DNA of 51,452 nucleotides from Gammaproteobacteria bacterium (GTDB taxonomy: Bacteria > Pseudomonadota > Gammaproteobacteria > Steroidobacterales > Foliamicaceae). Of the stretch, positions 34,852 through 43,572 are shown piece after piece. The DNA lies in contig JAPPHC010000020.1 in the NCBI GenBank assembly GCA_028821145.1, positions 1-51,452 of the forward strand, written 5' to 3'. Each line of letters starts with the position of its first letter. Positions within the stretch are counted from its first letter, which is position 1. The translations under genes and the position numbers were made by a program. The notes beneath the pieces were generated by a model. That model was not told the DNA's origin. It did no database searches and saw nothing but the letters and a program-made list of their open reading frames with translations.

Positions 34852-34953
34852 GCCCGCTCTTCGGCCCCCTCCCTCGTGGGAGCGTTGGAGCAGGGACAGC
34901 GAGAATCGAGCCAGGATGGCGTCTCCAACGAGGGAGGGGGCCGAATAGGGGGC
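34852..34953. repeat. Palindrome-armed repeat, copy 1
   Basis: The 26-nt left arm (34852-34877) and right arm (34928-34953) are complementary at 24 of 26 positions. The 50-nt middle (34878-34927) contains GAGCGTTGGAGCAG and GAGAATCGAGCCAGGATGG. The middle is nearly identical to the copy at 43598-43648, with one single-base indel in the interior. The arms differ between copies but stay self-complementary within each. It lies between the convergent CpeT-like and membrane-protein genes, where the arms would form a long hairpin in RNA or DNA. Confidence 0.85.
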
Positions 34954-34962
34954 GAGGGAGCC

Positions 34963-35673
34963 CTACGTGGCGTGGTTTTTGCGGAGGCGGGCCAGCCAGA
35001 TCGCGTAGAACAGGAAGTAGGTCTGCATCAGCAGGGAGAAATCCCACTCGATGATGTCCTGAAACGTGTCCTTGTTGTCCATGTAGTTCATCACCGGGAT
35101 GCTGAAGAAACCGAAGAACAGCATCGAGAAAAGGATCCACTTCATCGTTCGCGTCAGCCACAGCGGAGCGAAGGTTTCCAGCCGCCGCAAAGCCATGAGC
35201 TGCGCCACCATCGTCAGTCCGAAGTAGAGCAGCGTGCCGAAGCGGCGCATCAGGAAATAGAAATCGCCCTCGCTTCCGAGGAACGCCGTGTAGAGCACCA
35301 GGAAGGCCGCGCCGCCCATGCCGCACGCCGCGGCTACCGGCGCCGCGCGCCCGGTGGCCGCGCGAATGTGACCGGACATCTGCCGCCAGAACAGGACCAG
35401 CAGGACCGCCGCACCCACCATGCCCACCTTGAACAGGTAGTAGCTGATGCCGTAGCGGCCCGCGGAGCTGATCGACGTGCAGCCTTCGAAATAGGGGATG
35501 CAGGCGGGCACCAGGCCCTGCGTGCTGGAAATCAGGTAGCAGACGTTGACTGTAAGCGTGGGCACCACTGCGGTGAGAACCCCGATCCACACCGCCTTGC
35601 GGTCTGCCTGGATCGCGGCGCTCGCATTCGGCGGCGCTGAACGGCCGCGCGGTGCCGGGCCCCGCCGCGTCAC
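34963..35673 (-). CDS. Multi-pass membrane protein (Frag1/DRAM/Sfk1-like?)
   Basis: This 236-residue protein has about six predicted helices (WIGVLTAVVPTLTVNVCYL, YYLFKVGMVGAAVLLVLF, ACGMGGAAFLVLYTAFL, TLLYFGLTMVAQLMALR, WILFSMLFFGFFSIPVM, LLMQTYFLFYAIWLARL). An extracytoplasmic loop contains CIPYFEGCTSISSAGRYG, similar in style to the Frag1/DRAM/Sfk1 family (tentative). The GTG start overlaps the TRAP-binding-protein stop as GTGA, so the two are coupled. It is too long, with too many helices, for a typical DctQ. Confidence 0.65.
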   Translation of the reverse strand: MTRRGPAPRGRSAPPNASAAIQADRKAVWIGVLTAVVPTLTVNVCYLISSTQGLVPACIPYFEGCTSISSAGRYGISYYLFKVGMVGAAVLLVLFWRQMSGHIRAATGRAAPVAAACGMGGAAFLVLYTAFLGSEGDFYFLMRRFGTLLYFGLTMVAQLMALRRLETFAPLWLTRTMKWILFSMLFFGFFSIPVMNYMDNKDTFQDIIEWDFSLLMQTYFLFYAIWLARLRKNHAT

Positions 35674-36794
35674 GAGTCGCGGGCGCTTAGGTACGAGCCT
35701 TCCGAAATGGCCTGCCAGCCGGCCACGCCGTCCTGGAATTCGCGGTACGAGCGAAGGATCCGCCCGGCCAGCGGATTGGCGTCGCCGAGTTCGTCCAGAA
35801 CTTCATTTGCGGCCTTGTGCAGGCCCTTCAGCACTTCCTCGGGGAAACGCCGCAACTGCACCCCGTGCTCCTCGACCAGCACCCGCAGCGCCTGCACGTT
35901 GCGGGCCATGAATTCCGAGAGCATCTGGTGGTTGACCGCCGTGCAGGCCGTCTGGATCAGTTTCTGCAGCTCTCCCGGCAGCGCCTCCAGCGCCTTGCGG
36001 TTGATGATGATCTCAATCGAGCCGGCCGGTTCGTGCCAGCCGGGGAAGTAGTAGTAGGGCGCCGCCTGGTATAGACCCAGCGGAAGGTCGTTGTAGGGGC
36101 TGGCCCATTCGGTGGCGTCGATCAGCCCCGACTGCAGCGCCGTGAACAGCTCGCCGCCCGGCAGGTTGACCACGGTCGCCCCCAGCCGGCGCAGCACGTC
36201 CCCGCCGAGACCCGGCATCCGGATCTTGAGCCCGGAAAAGTCGTCCACCGAGCGGATCTCGCGGCGGAACCAGCCGCCCATCTGGGCGCCGGTGTTCCCG
36301 CCGGGGAACGGCACCAGCCCGTACGGCTCATAGCATTCCCGCCACAGTTCCATGCCGCCGCCATAGGCCATCCAGGCATTGAACTCGGCCGGCAGCATCC
36401 CGAAGGGATAGCCCGTGAACAACTGGGTGGTCGGCGCCTGGCCCTTCCAGTACGCCGGCGCCGAATGGCCCATTTCCACGCTGCCGCGCGAGACTGCGTC
36501 GAAAACCTCGAAAGCGGGCACCAGTTCGCCTGCCGCATAGACCTGGAGGGTGAGTCGCCCGCCCGAAACCTCGCGCAGCGTGTCGGCCAGCGTCACCGCG
36601 GTGGTGCCGAAACCGGGCAGGCCCGGGGGCCAGGCGGTGACCAGCCGCCAGTGGTAGCGCTCGCCCGAACCGCCGCCTTGCGAGCCCCGGGAAGCGGCCA
36701 TTCCGCGGTCCGGGGTTTGCGCGCATCCGGCCGCCGCGACCCCGGCCGCGCTTGCGGCGAGCATCTTGAGGAATCGTCGGCGCTGCTCGGTCAT
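35670..36794 (-). CDS. TRAP-type (DctP) solute-binding protein, Tat lipoprotein
   Basis: This 374-residue extracytoplasmic binding protein begins with a Tat motif (RRRFLK) and a lipobox (AAAGC). DctP features include WRLVTAWPPGLPGF, VEMGHSAPAYWKG, GGWFRREI with SGLKIRMPGLGG and ALQSGLIDATEWASPYND, similar to the aromatic- and keto-acid-binding TRAP subgroup. No DctQ or DctM gene is adjacent, so it is an orphan or uses a permease elsewhere. The ATG at 36794 is chosen over 36833 because it gives a standard Tat leader. Confidence 0.9.
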   Translation of the reverse strand: MTEQRRRFLKMLAASAAGVAAAGCAQTPDRGMAASRGSQGGGSGERYHWRLVTAWPPGLPGFGTTAVTLADTLREVSGGRLTLQVYAAGELVPAFEVFDAVSRGSVEMGHSAPAYWKGQAPTTQLFTGYPFGMLPAEFNAWMAYGGGMELWRECYEPYGLVPFPGGNTGAQMGGWFRREIRSVDDFSGLKIRMPGLGGDVLRRLGATVVNLPGGELFTALQSGLIDATEWASPYNDLPLGLYQAAPYYYFPGWHEPAGSIEIIINRKALEALPGELQKLIQTACTAVNHQMLSEFMARNVQALRVLVEEHGVQLRRFPEEVLKGLHKAANEVLDELGDANPLAGRILRSYREFQDGVAGWQAISEGSYLSARDS

Positions 36795-36857
36795 CCTGTG
36801 CCTCTTTGTCCGATTCGCTAAAGAATAACGCACCCGTCTTCGCTATCATTGCCCGCC

Positions 36858-37877
36858 ATGAACACTACGAACCCGCTGGCGCCCGGCGAAACAAAGGGCG
36901 AAGCGCTGGTCGGCACGCTGGCCGCCGCAACGGTAGTTACCAGCGACATGGAGCGCTGCCGAGCGTTCTATTCCGAGCTGATGGGCCTGGAACCGGCGAT
37001 CGACCACTTGCCGGACGATATTCATGATCCGCTGACCCGACTCTGGGGACTCGAGGACGAGGGCGACTGGGAGCACGTCCTCTACCAGCAGCCGGGCAAT
37101 ACCGACATGCCGTACCTGCGAGTGATCGGCGTTTCCGGCGATCGGCCGGAGGTGCGCCCGGGAATGAATGCGCTGCTCGAAGGCGGCCTGGCGGTCGGCT
37201 TCGCCTGCGCCGACATGGAGAAGCTGATCGCCGAGAGCGAGCGCATGGGCTTCGGTACCGTGGCCGGCGTTACCCGCATTCCGCTGCATCGTCCGGACGG
37301 CACGCCCTATGACGCACTGGAAACGCACTTGCGAGCGCCCGACGGCGTATACGTGCTGGGCATTGCACGGCCGCCGGACCTGGCCCCGATCTGTCCGATT
37401 TCCGAGGGAACGCTGACCGGCGGCCCCGCCTATTCCAGCCAGGTCATCAACAACGGCCAGCGCAGCCTGGACTTCTATACCGAAGTGCTGGGCTACGAGG
37501 TGCGCCGCGACATCGATCTCCCCAGCGAAGGCCCGGCGGGCGGTCTGCTGGACGTGCCGCCGGGTTCGAACATGCGGTTCCTGCAGGTATTCGCGCCGGG
37601 CGCCGAAAGCAAGTACCTGGTATTTCTGGACTGGTACGGCACCGGTGCCGAGGCCGTCGCGCCGTCCCGGCCGCCGAACCGCGGCATGGTGATGTGGTCT
37701 TTCATGACGACCGACCTCGACGCGGTGCTGGAGCGGGCCAGGGCGTTCGGTGCGGAGGTGCTCTGCGAGTCCGAAGTCATCGACGCCAGCGCCGTGGGAA
37801 TGATTTCGACCCGGCGCGGGATGCTGGCGGCGCCCAACGGTTTCGCCATAGAACTGGTCGAGGAAATCGCCGACTAG
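36858..37877 (+). CDS. VOC (glyoxalase/extradiol dioxygenase-like) protein with two domains
   Basis: This 339-residue protein has two tandem VOC domains. The first begins near LAAATVVTSDMERCRAFYSELMG, the second near AYSSQVINNGQRSLDFYTEVLGYE and ends FAIELVEE. Two-domain VOC proteins include extradiol dioxygenases, hydroxyphenylpyruvate-dioxygenase-like enzymes and glyoxalase relatives. The metal triad is not clear enough to name the reaction. It is divergent from the TRAP-binding gene. Confidence 0.8.
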   Translation: MNTTNPLAPGETKGEALVGTLAAATVVTSDMERCRAFYSELMGLEPAIDHLPDDIHDPLTRLWGLEDEGDWEHVLYQQPGNTDMPYLRVIGVSGDRPEVRPGMNALLEGGLAVGFACADMEKLIAESERMGFGTVAGVTRIPLHRPDGTPYDALETHLRAPDGVYVLGIARPPDLAPICPISEGTLTGGPAYSSQVINNGQRSLDFYTEVLGYEVRRDIDLPSEGPAGGLLDVPPGSNMRFLQVFAPGAESKYLVFLDWYGTGAEAVAPSRPPNRGMVMWSFMTTDLDAVLERARAFGAEVLCESEVIDASAVGMISTRRGMLAAPNGFAIELVEEIAD

Positions 37878-37884
37878 GATTGCA

Positions 37885-37933
37885 ATGTAACAAACGGTTC
37901 ACATTCGTAACCAAACCGTAATTTTCCTGTAAC
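37885..37933 (+). promoter_or_regulatory. Candidate PhoB-box array upstream of the TonB receptor
   Basis: Five 7-bp units resemble the Pho box CTGTCAT/C: ATGTAAC (37885), GGTTCAC (37896), TCGTAAC (37905), CCGTAAT (37916) and CTGTAAC (37927). The first two are 11 bp apart and the last three are at 11-bp steps, the spacing PhoB dimers use. The four-base spacers are mostly AT-rich. A PhoB/PhoR pair is encoded downstream of the same gene cluster (43717-45723), so Pho control is a reasonable inference. Confidence 0.55.
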
Positions 37934-37990
37934 GGGAGGTTTACACGCGACGGATGAAATGCGAAGCCCAAGGAGGGTCTTGCGCATTCA

Positions 37991-40570
37991 ATGAAGATCA
38001 GAAGCATTGCATTGGCGGCCTTGTCCGCGACCATGCTGACCGCCATGCCGGTATCCGCCCAGGAAGCAATCCCCGAAAGCCAGGACAGCGGCGACGACGC
38101 TTCCGCGTCCACGGGCGCGATGGAAGAAATCGTCGTGACCGGCGCCTACCGTCCGAACGCGGTGACCCGCAGCCGCGATTCCGATTCGGTTGTGGACGCA
38201 CTGTCGTCCGATGATTTCGCGATTACCGGCGACTCCAGCGTCGTGGATGCGCTGGCCCGGGTGCCGGGACTGACCGTGATCAACAGCAAGTACGTGTACG
38301 TGCGCGGGCTGGGCGAGCGCTACTCCAATACCTTGCTGAACGGAGCGCCGCTGCCCAGTCCGGACCCCACGCGGCGGGTCATTCCGATGGACATGTTCCC
38401 GACCGGCGCTCTCGAAAACGTGGACATTCAGAAGACCTATTCGCCTCGCCTGCCGGGAGATTTCTCGGGCGGCATGGTGGCGATGGAGACGCGTGGCGCG
38501 CCCGCCGAGCGCGTAATGCAGATCAGCGTCGGCATCGGAGGCAATTCCCAGGCCACCGGCGGCACGGGACTCCATTTCTCGGGCGGCAGCAGGGACTGGC
38601 TGGGAATGGACGACGGCACACGAAAGCTCCCGACGGAGTTGAACGGAATCACCGAGAACGGCGCCAGGTCCCTGAATCTCGTTTCGGACGACGAGCGGGC
38701 GCTGGCCGGGCGTTCGCTCAACCGCGGCTACGCGACGGAACTAAAGGACATTGAACCCGGCGTGAGTATTTCCGGGCGCTGGGGCGGCGGCCGGCCGCTG
38801 GGCGGCGGCGATCTTGGCTTCATGCTCTCGGCGCGGTATTCGAACGACTGGGCTTACAGGGACGAAGAGCGTCGTACCTTCGGCCTGTCGGGTGTGGGCG
38901 ACGAACTTTCCACTCTCGATGAAGGCACGCAGAGCCGGACCCAGAACACGATCGATCTTTCGCTGCTGGGGAACGTGGAGTGGGACGTCAGCGCAGGGAC
39001 GTTCCTGCGCAGCACGACCTTCGTCACGCGCCGGACCGACCGCACGTTCCTGCGTGAGTTTGACTTCTACTCGGAAAACGACATCCACGTTGCCGACACG
39101 ACGCTCGAATTCGTGGAAAGGGAGCTGTTCAGCCAGCAATTCGCAGGGGAACACATCCTTGAAGCGGCCAGAGACCTGGTCATCGACTGGACGGTGACCT
39201 GGTCGGTCGCAAACCGTGAGGAGCCCGACACGCTCTTCTATCGCTACGAACGCTTCGACGAAGCCAGCGACCTCTACGCTTTTTCCGATACGGGACAGTC
39301 GAACGAGCGGAGCTGGGAGGAACTCGAGGACGAGGCGGTCAATTACGCGCTGAACCTGTCGCTGCCGATTCAGTTCAGCCCGGATTCGGACGGTGAGATT
39401 TCATTCGGCCTGGCCTGGCTCGACAAGAAGCGCGATTCGTACTTTCGCCGGTTCCGTTTCCTGACCGATTTCTCGCGCAACAACCTTCGTTCCCGACTGG
39501 GACAGAGCCCGGACCTCATATTCTCCGACGAGCTGATCGCGGAGGGCCTCTGGGAACTGCAGGAAACCACTCAGCCGACCGACAACTACGCCGCCGGACA
39601 CAAGCTGGCGGCAGCCTACCTGATGGCCGATCTGAACCTTGGCTTGAACTGGCGCTGGATGCTTGGGGCCCGCTACGAAGACTCGACCCAGGACGTCACC
39701 ACGTTCGAACTCATCGACCCGACCCGGCGCAACGTGCGCGAGTTGTCCGAAGCGGCCTTGCTGCCCGCCATGACGATCACCTGGCTGCCGGGCGGCGGGG
39801 AATCCCAGCAGATTCGCCTCGGCTACAGCCGCACGCTCAACCGGCCCGATCTCAAGGAGCTGTCCGCGGCGCCCTATATCGATCCGGAAGAGCGCTACAC
39901 GGTCGTGGGCAACCCGGACCTGATGGTGGCTTCCATCGACAACATCGACCTGCGCTGGGAGTACTACTTCGACAACGTCAGCAACATCCAGCTGGCTTTC
40001 TTCCACAAGAGGTTCCGGGACCCGATCGAGCGCGTGATCCGCCTGGGCGCCGGCGGCATCCGGACCTTCGCCAACGCCGAGTCCGCCACGCTCAAGGGAG
40101 TGGAGATGCAATTGCGCACCGAACTGGGGTCGCTCGCCGATGCATTGAGGGATTTCGAGGTCCGCCTGAATGCCGCGTTCGTGGACTCCATGGTCAATGT
40201 AGGCCTGGCGGGGGCGCAGCAGACCAGCACCGAGCGCCACCTGGAGGGCCAGTCGCCCTGGGTGGCCAACCTGCAGTTCAGCTACAACAACCCCGAGCGG
40301 GATCTGCAGGCCGCCCTCCTGTTCAACATGGCGGGCGAGCGCATCGTGGACGTCGGCACACAGGGACTGCCTGATTCCTACGAACAGCCCGTTGCCAGGC
40401 TGGACTTCAATTACCGCCACGCGGCGGAGTTCCGCGGCATGCCCCTGAGGCTGCAGGTCAAGATCCGCAACCTGCTGGATGACGACTACGAAGTACTGCG
40501 CGGAGGACGCACCGAGCGCCTTTACACGAGAGGCCGCTCCATCAGTTTTTCCGTCGATCTTCAGTTCTGA
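37991..40570 (+). CDS. TonB-dependent outer-membrane receptor (Pho-linked)
   Basis: This 859-residue outer-membrane transporter has a signal peptide (1-23, VSAQ) and a TonB box-like EEIVVTGAYR (about 44-54). The plug contains YVYVRGLGERYSNTLLNG and FSGGMVAMETRG, and the barrel ends aromatic (FSVDLQF). The plug sequence RGLGERYSNTLLNG...DPTRRVIPMD matches a TonB-receptor subgroup commonly paired with a surface lipoprotein. The 11-bp repeats just upstream suggest induction by phosphate starvation, so phosphate ester uptake is a candidate role (inference). AGGAGG at 37971-37976 is a long 14 nt from the ATG. Confidence 0.92.
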   Translation: MKIRSIALAALSATMLTAMPVSAQEAIPESQDSGDDASASTGAMEEIVVTGAYRPNAVTRSRDSDSVVDALSSDDFAITGDSSVVDALARVPGLTVINSKYVYVRGLGERYSNTLLNGAPLPSPDPTRRVIPMDMFPTGALENVDIQKTYSPRLPGDFSGGMVAMETRGAPAERVMQISVGIGGNSQATGGTGLHFSGGSRDWLGMDDGTRKLPTELNGITENGARSLNLVSDDERALAGRSLNRGYATELKDIEPGVSISGRWGGGRPLGGGDLGFMLSARYSNDWAYRDEERRTFGLSGVGDELSTLDEGTQSRTQNTIDLSLLGNVEWDVSAGTFLRSTTFVTRRTDRTFLREFDFYSENDIHVADTTLEFVERELFSQQFAGEHILEAARDLVIDWTVTWSVANREEPDTLFYRYERFDEASDLYAFSDTGQSNERSWEELEDEAVNYALNLSLPIQFSPDSDGEISFGLAWLDKKRDSYFRRFRFLTDFSRNNLRSRLGQSPDLIFSDELIAEGLWELQETTQPTDNYAAGHKLAAAYLMADLNLGLNWRWMLGARYEDSTQDVTTFELIDPTRRNVRELSEAALLPAMTITWLPGGGESQQIRLGYSRTLNRPDLKELSAAPYIDPEERYTVVGNPDLMVASIDNIDLRWEYYFDNVSNIQLAFFHKRFRDPIERVIRLGAGGIRTFANAESATLKGVEMQLRTELGSLADALRDFEVRLNAAFVDSMVNVGLAGAQQTSTERHLEGQSPWVANLQFSYNNPERDLQAALLFNMAGERIVDVGTQGLPDSYEQPVARLDFNYRHAAEFRGMPLRLQVKIRNLLDDDYEVLRGGRTERLYTRGRSISFSVDLQF

Positions 40571-40590
40571 CTGAAGCGCATGCCCGTTCG

Positions 40591-40619
40591 CCCGATCTGA
40601 CGAAATGGCGCGGATCGGG
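40591..40619 (+). promoter_or_regulatory. Intercistronic stem-loop between receptor and lipoprotein genes
   Basis: CCCGATC (40591-40597) pairs with GATCGGG (40613-40619) around a 15-nt loop. It sits between the TonB receptor stop and the lipoprotein ribosome site. It may shape relative expression of the two genes. Confidence 0.35.
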
Positions 40620-40664
40620 ACCTTCTCGATTGACTGACAGAATCCGCAGGAGGGGTTTGCCCAA

Positions 40665-43565
40665 ATGTCCGTGAATTGTGTCCGTTGTCTCCCGGTCGTG
40701 CTTTTGTCCGCCCTGATACTGGGTGGCTGCGGCGGCGGCAGCGGCGGCGAAGACCTGGTTATCAATACGGCCCCGCCCACCGATACCGGCGGCGGTTCGG
40801 AGACCCCCACGTCGGCCAATGATCCGTTTCCCGTATCGGATGCCTTTGCAGGCAACGGCAATCGGATCGGCCTCAATCCGTTGCTGAACTCCAACGGCAC
40901 GCCCGGCGACGGCTCGCCGGACCTGCAGGGAGCGGAGTGGGCCTTCACTTCCAGTTCGCCCGACCTGCAGGGCGATGCCTTCGCTATATCGCTTGGCGGC
41001 GAGTTCGAGGACGTGGACTACGTAGGCGCGTTCGCCCAGGACACGGCCGATACCTGGACCGAGGGCTGGACGGTGGGCGTGCACGGCAACAGCACCGTTT
41101 GGCAGCCCAAGGGCGAACCGGCTTCCAACAGCGACTGCCCGGCCGGAACCACCTTTGTTGAAGCCCGGACGCTGCCCGACTCCGTGGGTGGCGGTTCGAT
41201 GGACCTTTGCCAGTTGGCGCGCCGTTACGACACCGACGGGCAGACCATCACGCTGACCGGCGACAACATCTACCGCCTGGCCGCCGGTTTCCCCGGTACC
41301 TATATCGGAAACGGCGAAGCGGCCGACGGCGACGCGGGCAATGACGTGTCCGTGACGCTGGTGATCGAGTCCGGCGCCCTGATTCTGGGATCGCAGCAGG
41401 AGGCCCTGATCATCACGCGGGGATCGCGCATCGAAGCCTTGGGCAGCGCCGAAGATCCCATCGTCATGACCTCCAGGGACCAGTTCGACGAATGGGTGGA
41501 AGGCCGGGCGAGGGCGGACGGGCGCGGCGAGTGGGCCGGCCTGGCGCTCATGGGCTATGGCCGCTCCAACGAGTGCGGCGATCCCTGCGACGTCAACGCG
41601 GAAGGCAATATCGGCGCCTACGGCGGCACGGACGACTCCGACGACAGCGGATTTATCGAGTACCTGGTGATCCGCCACGCCGGCAACGACATCGACGGCA
41701 ACGGCAACGAACTGAACGGCCTGACACTGTTAGCGACCGGTTCGGCAACCCGGTCTTCCTACGTGCAGGTGCACTACGGATTCGATGACGGCGTCGAGCA
41801 CTTCGGCGCCACCGATCACATGGACCACATCGTGATCACGGGCGCCCGCGACGACTCCTTCGACTGGGGCCAGGGCTACCGCGGCAGCGCCCAGTTCGTG
41901 CTGATCGTCCAGGCGCTGGACGAGGGCGACCGGGGGATCGAGGCCGACAACGACGGGGACAACCCGCTGGCCGTGCCGGTCTCGCGGCCGACGCTGGCGA
42001 ACTTCACGATCCTGGGCGCCGCGGACAGTGCGGAGAGCTCCTCCGACGGCATTCTGCTGCGGCGAGGCACAGGCGCGCGCATCTACAACTTCCTTGTGGC
42101 CGACTTTCAGGACGCCTGCCTGGACGTGGACGGGGCCGCCACCGAGGACCTGTTCGGCACCGACCTGACGATCGAGAACTCGCTGTTCTACTGTCCCGCC
42201 GGGGAGCTCTACGAGAGCGGTGACGATGACGTGTCCGGAACGGCGATCGCCAACTGGGTGGACCGGGACCCCGACAATCGGATCGCCAATCCCAACCTGC
42301 GCGCCGACTACCGGCCCAACGAGGTCGAGGCGGACGTGGCCAGCAATCTGTTCGTGACTACCGATTACGTGGGCGCCTTCGCGCAGGACACGGACGACAA
42401 CTGGACCGAAGGCTGGACGGTTTCCCTCAACGGCAACACCACCGTCTGGGAGCCCGCGGTCGCCAACCCCGGCGCCGACGGAAGCTGTCCGTCCGGCACC
42501 TCGGCTGACGGCAGCCTGGAGCTGCCCTCCGCCGTGGGCGGCGGCCGGATGGACCTGTGCCGGTTGCAACGCCGCTACGACGCCGACGGCTCGACGCTGA
42601 CCCTGACCAACGACAACATCTACGCGCCGGCGTCCGGTTTTCCAGGCACCTACATCGGCAACGGCGAGGAGGCCGACGGCGACGCGTCCGATAACGTGTC
42701 CGTGACGCTGAAAATCCAGCCGGGTACGCTGGTCCTCGCTTCTTCCGGCGAGGCCGTGATCATTACCCGCGGCTCGCGGATCGAAGCCGACGGCACCGCC
42801 GAGGACCCGGTCGTCATGAGCTCGCGGCGCCAGTTCGATGACTGGGCGGGCGGCGGGGACGGCACCGCGGGCCGCGGCGAGTGGGCCGGCCTGGCGCTGA
42901 TGGGCTACGCGCGCTCGAACGAGTGCGGCAGTCCCTGCGACGTGGCCGCCGAAGGCAACATCGGCGCCTACGGCGGGAATGACGACGCCGACGACAGCGG
43001 CTACATCCGCTACCTGGTGATCCGCCACGCCGGCAACGACATCGACGGCAACGGCAACGAGCTGAACGGCCTTACGATGTTCGCCACGGGTTCCCGCACC
43101 CGCGTCTCCTACCTGCAGGTGCACAAGGGACTGGACGACGGCGTCGAGCACTTCGGCGCCAGCGACTTCATGGACCACATCGTGATTACGGATGCAGCCG
43201 ACGATTCCTTCGACTGGGGCCAAGGCTACCTGGGCGGCGCGCAGTTCGTCGTGATCCGCCAGTCCTCCGACGACGCGGACCGCGGCATCGAGGCGGACAA
43301 TGACGGCGACGCCCCCAACGCCCAGCCGATTTCCGGCCCGACGCTGGCGAACTTCACGATGATCGGCACCGAGGACGGCGGTACCAACACGATCGGCGTG
43401 CTGCTTCGCCGCGGAACCGGCGCAACCATGTGGAACAGCGTGATCACCGGCTTCGACCGCTGCGTGGACTTCGATGACGAGGCCACCTTCGGCCGCTACG
43501 ACACCGGCGCGATTGCGTTCCGCAACAACGTCGTGTCCTGCGTCACCAACTTCGACGAAGAATGA
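40665..43565 (+). CDS. Large surface lipoprotein with a 449-residue tandem duplication
   Basis: This 966-residue protein has a lipobox (ILGGC) and a Gly-rich linker (GGGSGG). Two long repeats start at D118 (DYVGAFAQDTADTWTEGW) and D567 (DYVGAFAQDTDDNWTEGW), a period of 449 residues. Shared later blocks in both are FPGTYIGNGE, IITRGSRIEA, RGEWAGLALMGY and IRHAGNDIDGNGNELNGL. The rest suggests a right-handed beta-helix with acidic Asp-rich loops that may bind Ca or phosphate (guess). AGGAGG at 40648-40653 marks the start. Its place between a TonB receptor and PhoB/PhoR suggests a substrate-capture partner on the cell surface. Confidence 0.88.
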   Translation: MSVNCVRCLPVVLLSALILGGCGGGSGGEDLVINTAPPTDTGGGSETPTSANDPFPVSDAFAGNGNRIGLNPLLNSNGTPGDGSPDLQGAEWAFTSSSPDLQGDAFAISLGGEFEDVDYVGAFAQDTADTWTEGWTVGVHGNSTVWQPKGEPASNSDCPAGTTFVEARTLPDSVGGGSMDLCQLARRYDTDGQTITLTGDNIYRLAAGFPGTYIGNGEAADGDAGNDVSVTLVIESGALILGSQQEALIITRGSRIEALGSAEDPIVMTSRDQFDEWVEGRARADGRGEWAGLALMGYGRSNECGDPCDVNAEGNIGAYGGTDDSDDSGFIEYLVIRHAGNDIDGNGNELNGLTLLATGSATRSSYVQVHYGFDDGVEHFGATDHMDHIVITGARDDSFDWGQGYRGSAQFVLIVQALDEGDRGIEADNDGDNPLAVPVSRPTLANFTILGAADSAESSSDGILLRRGTGARIYNFLVADFQDACLDVDGAATEDLFGTDLTIENSLFYCPAGELYESGDDDVSGTAIANWVDRDPDNRIANPNLRADYRPNEVEADVASNLFVTTDYVGAFAQDTDDNWTEGWTVSLNGNTTVWEPAVANPGADGSCPSGTSADGSLELPSAVGGGRMDLCRLQRRYDADGSTLTLTNDNIYAPASGFPGTYIGNGEEADGDASDNVSVTLKIQPGTLVLASSGEAVIITRGSRIEADGTAEDPVVMSSRRQFDDWAGGGDGTAGRGEWAGLALMGYARSNECGSPCDVAAEGNIGAYGGNDDADDSGYIRYLVIRHAGNDIDGNGNELNGLTMFATGSRTRVSYLQVHKGLDDGVEHFGASDFMDHIVITDAADDSFDWGQGYLGGAQFVVIRQSSDDADRGIEADNDGDAPNAQPISGPTLANFTMIGTEDGGTNTIGVLLRRGTGATMWNSVITGFDRCVDFDDEATFGRYDTGAIAFRNNVVSCVTNFDEE

Positions 43566-43572
43566 GTGTGAA

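Noticed and set aside
34900-34948. Short frames through the repeat core (SENRARMASP peptide in both copies)
   Set aside because: Both neighbouring genes stop before the repeat; shared peptide results from shared DNA. No start or ribosome site supports translation.
34963-35673. Possible DctQ subunit next to DctP
   Set aside because: 236 residues and about six helices do not fit the four-helix DctQ, and no DctM follows.
41016-43565. Repeated DNA blocks that might suggest a tandem-repeat or CRISPR-like array
   Set aside because: The repeats are long, in frame and coding (449 residues); no short spaced direct repeats exist.
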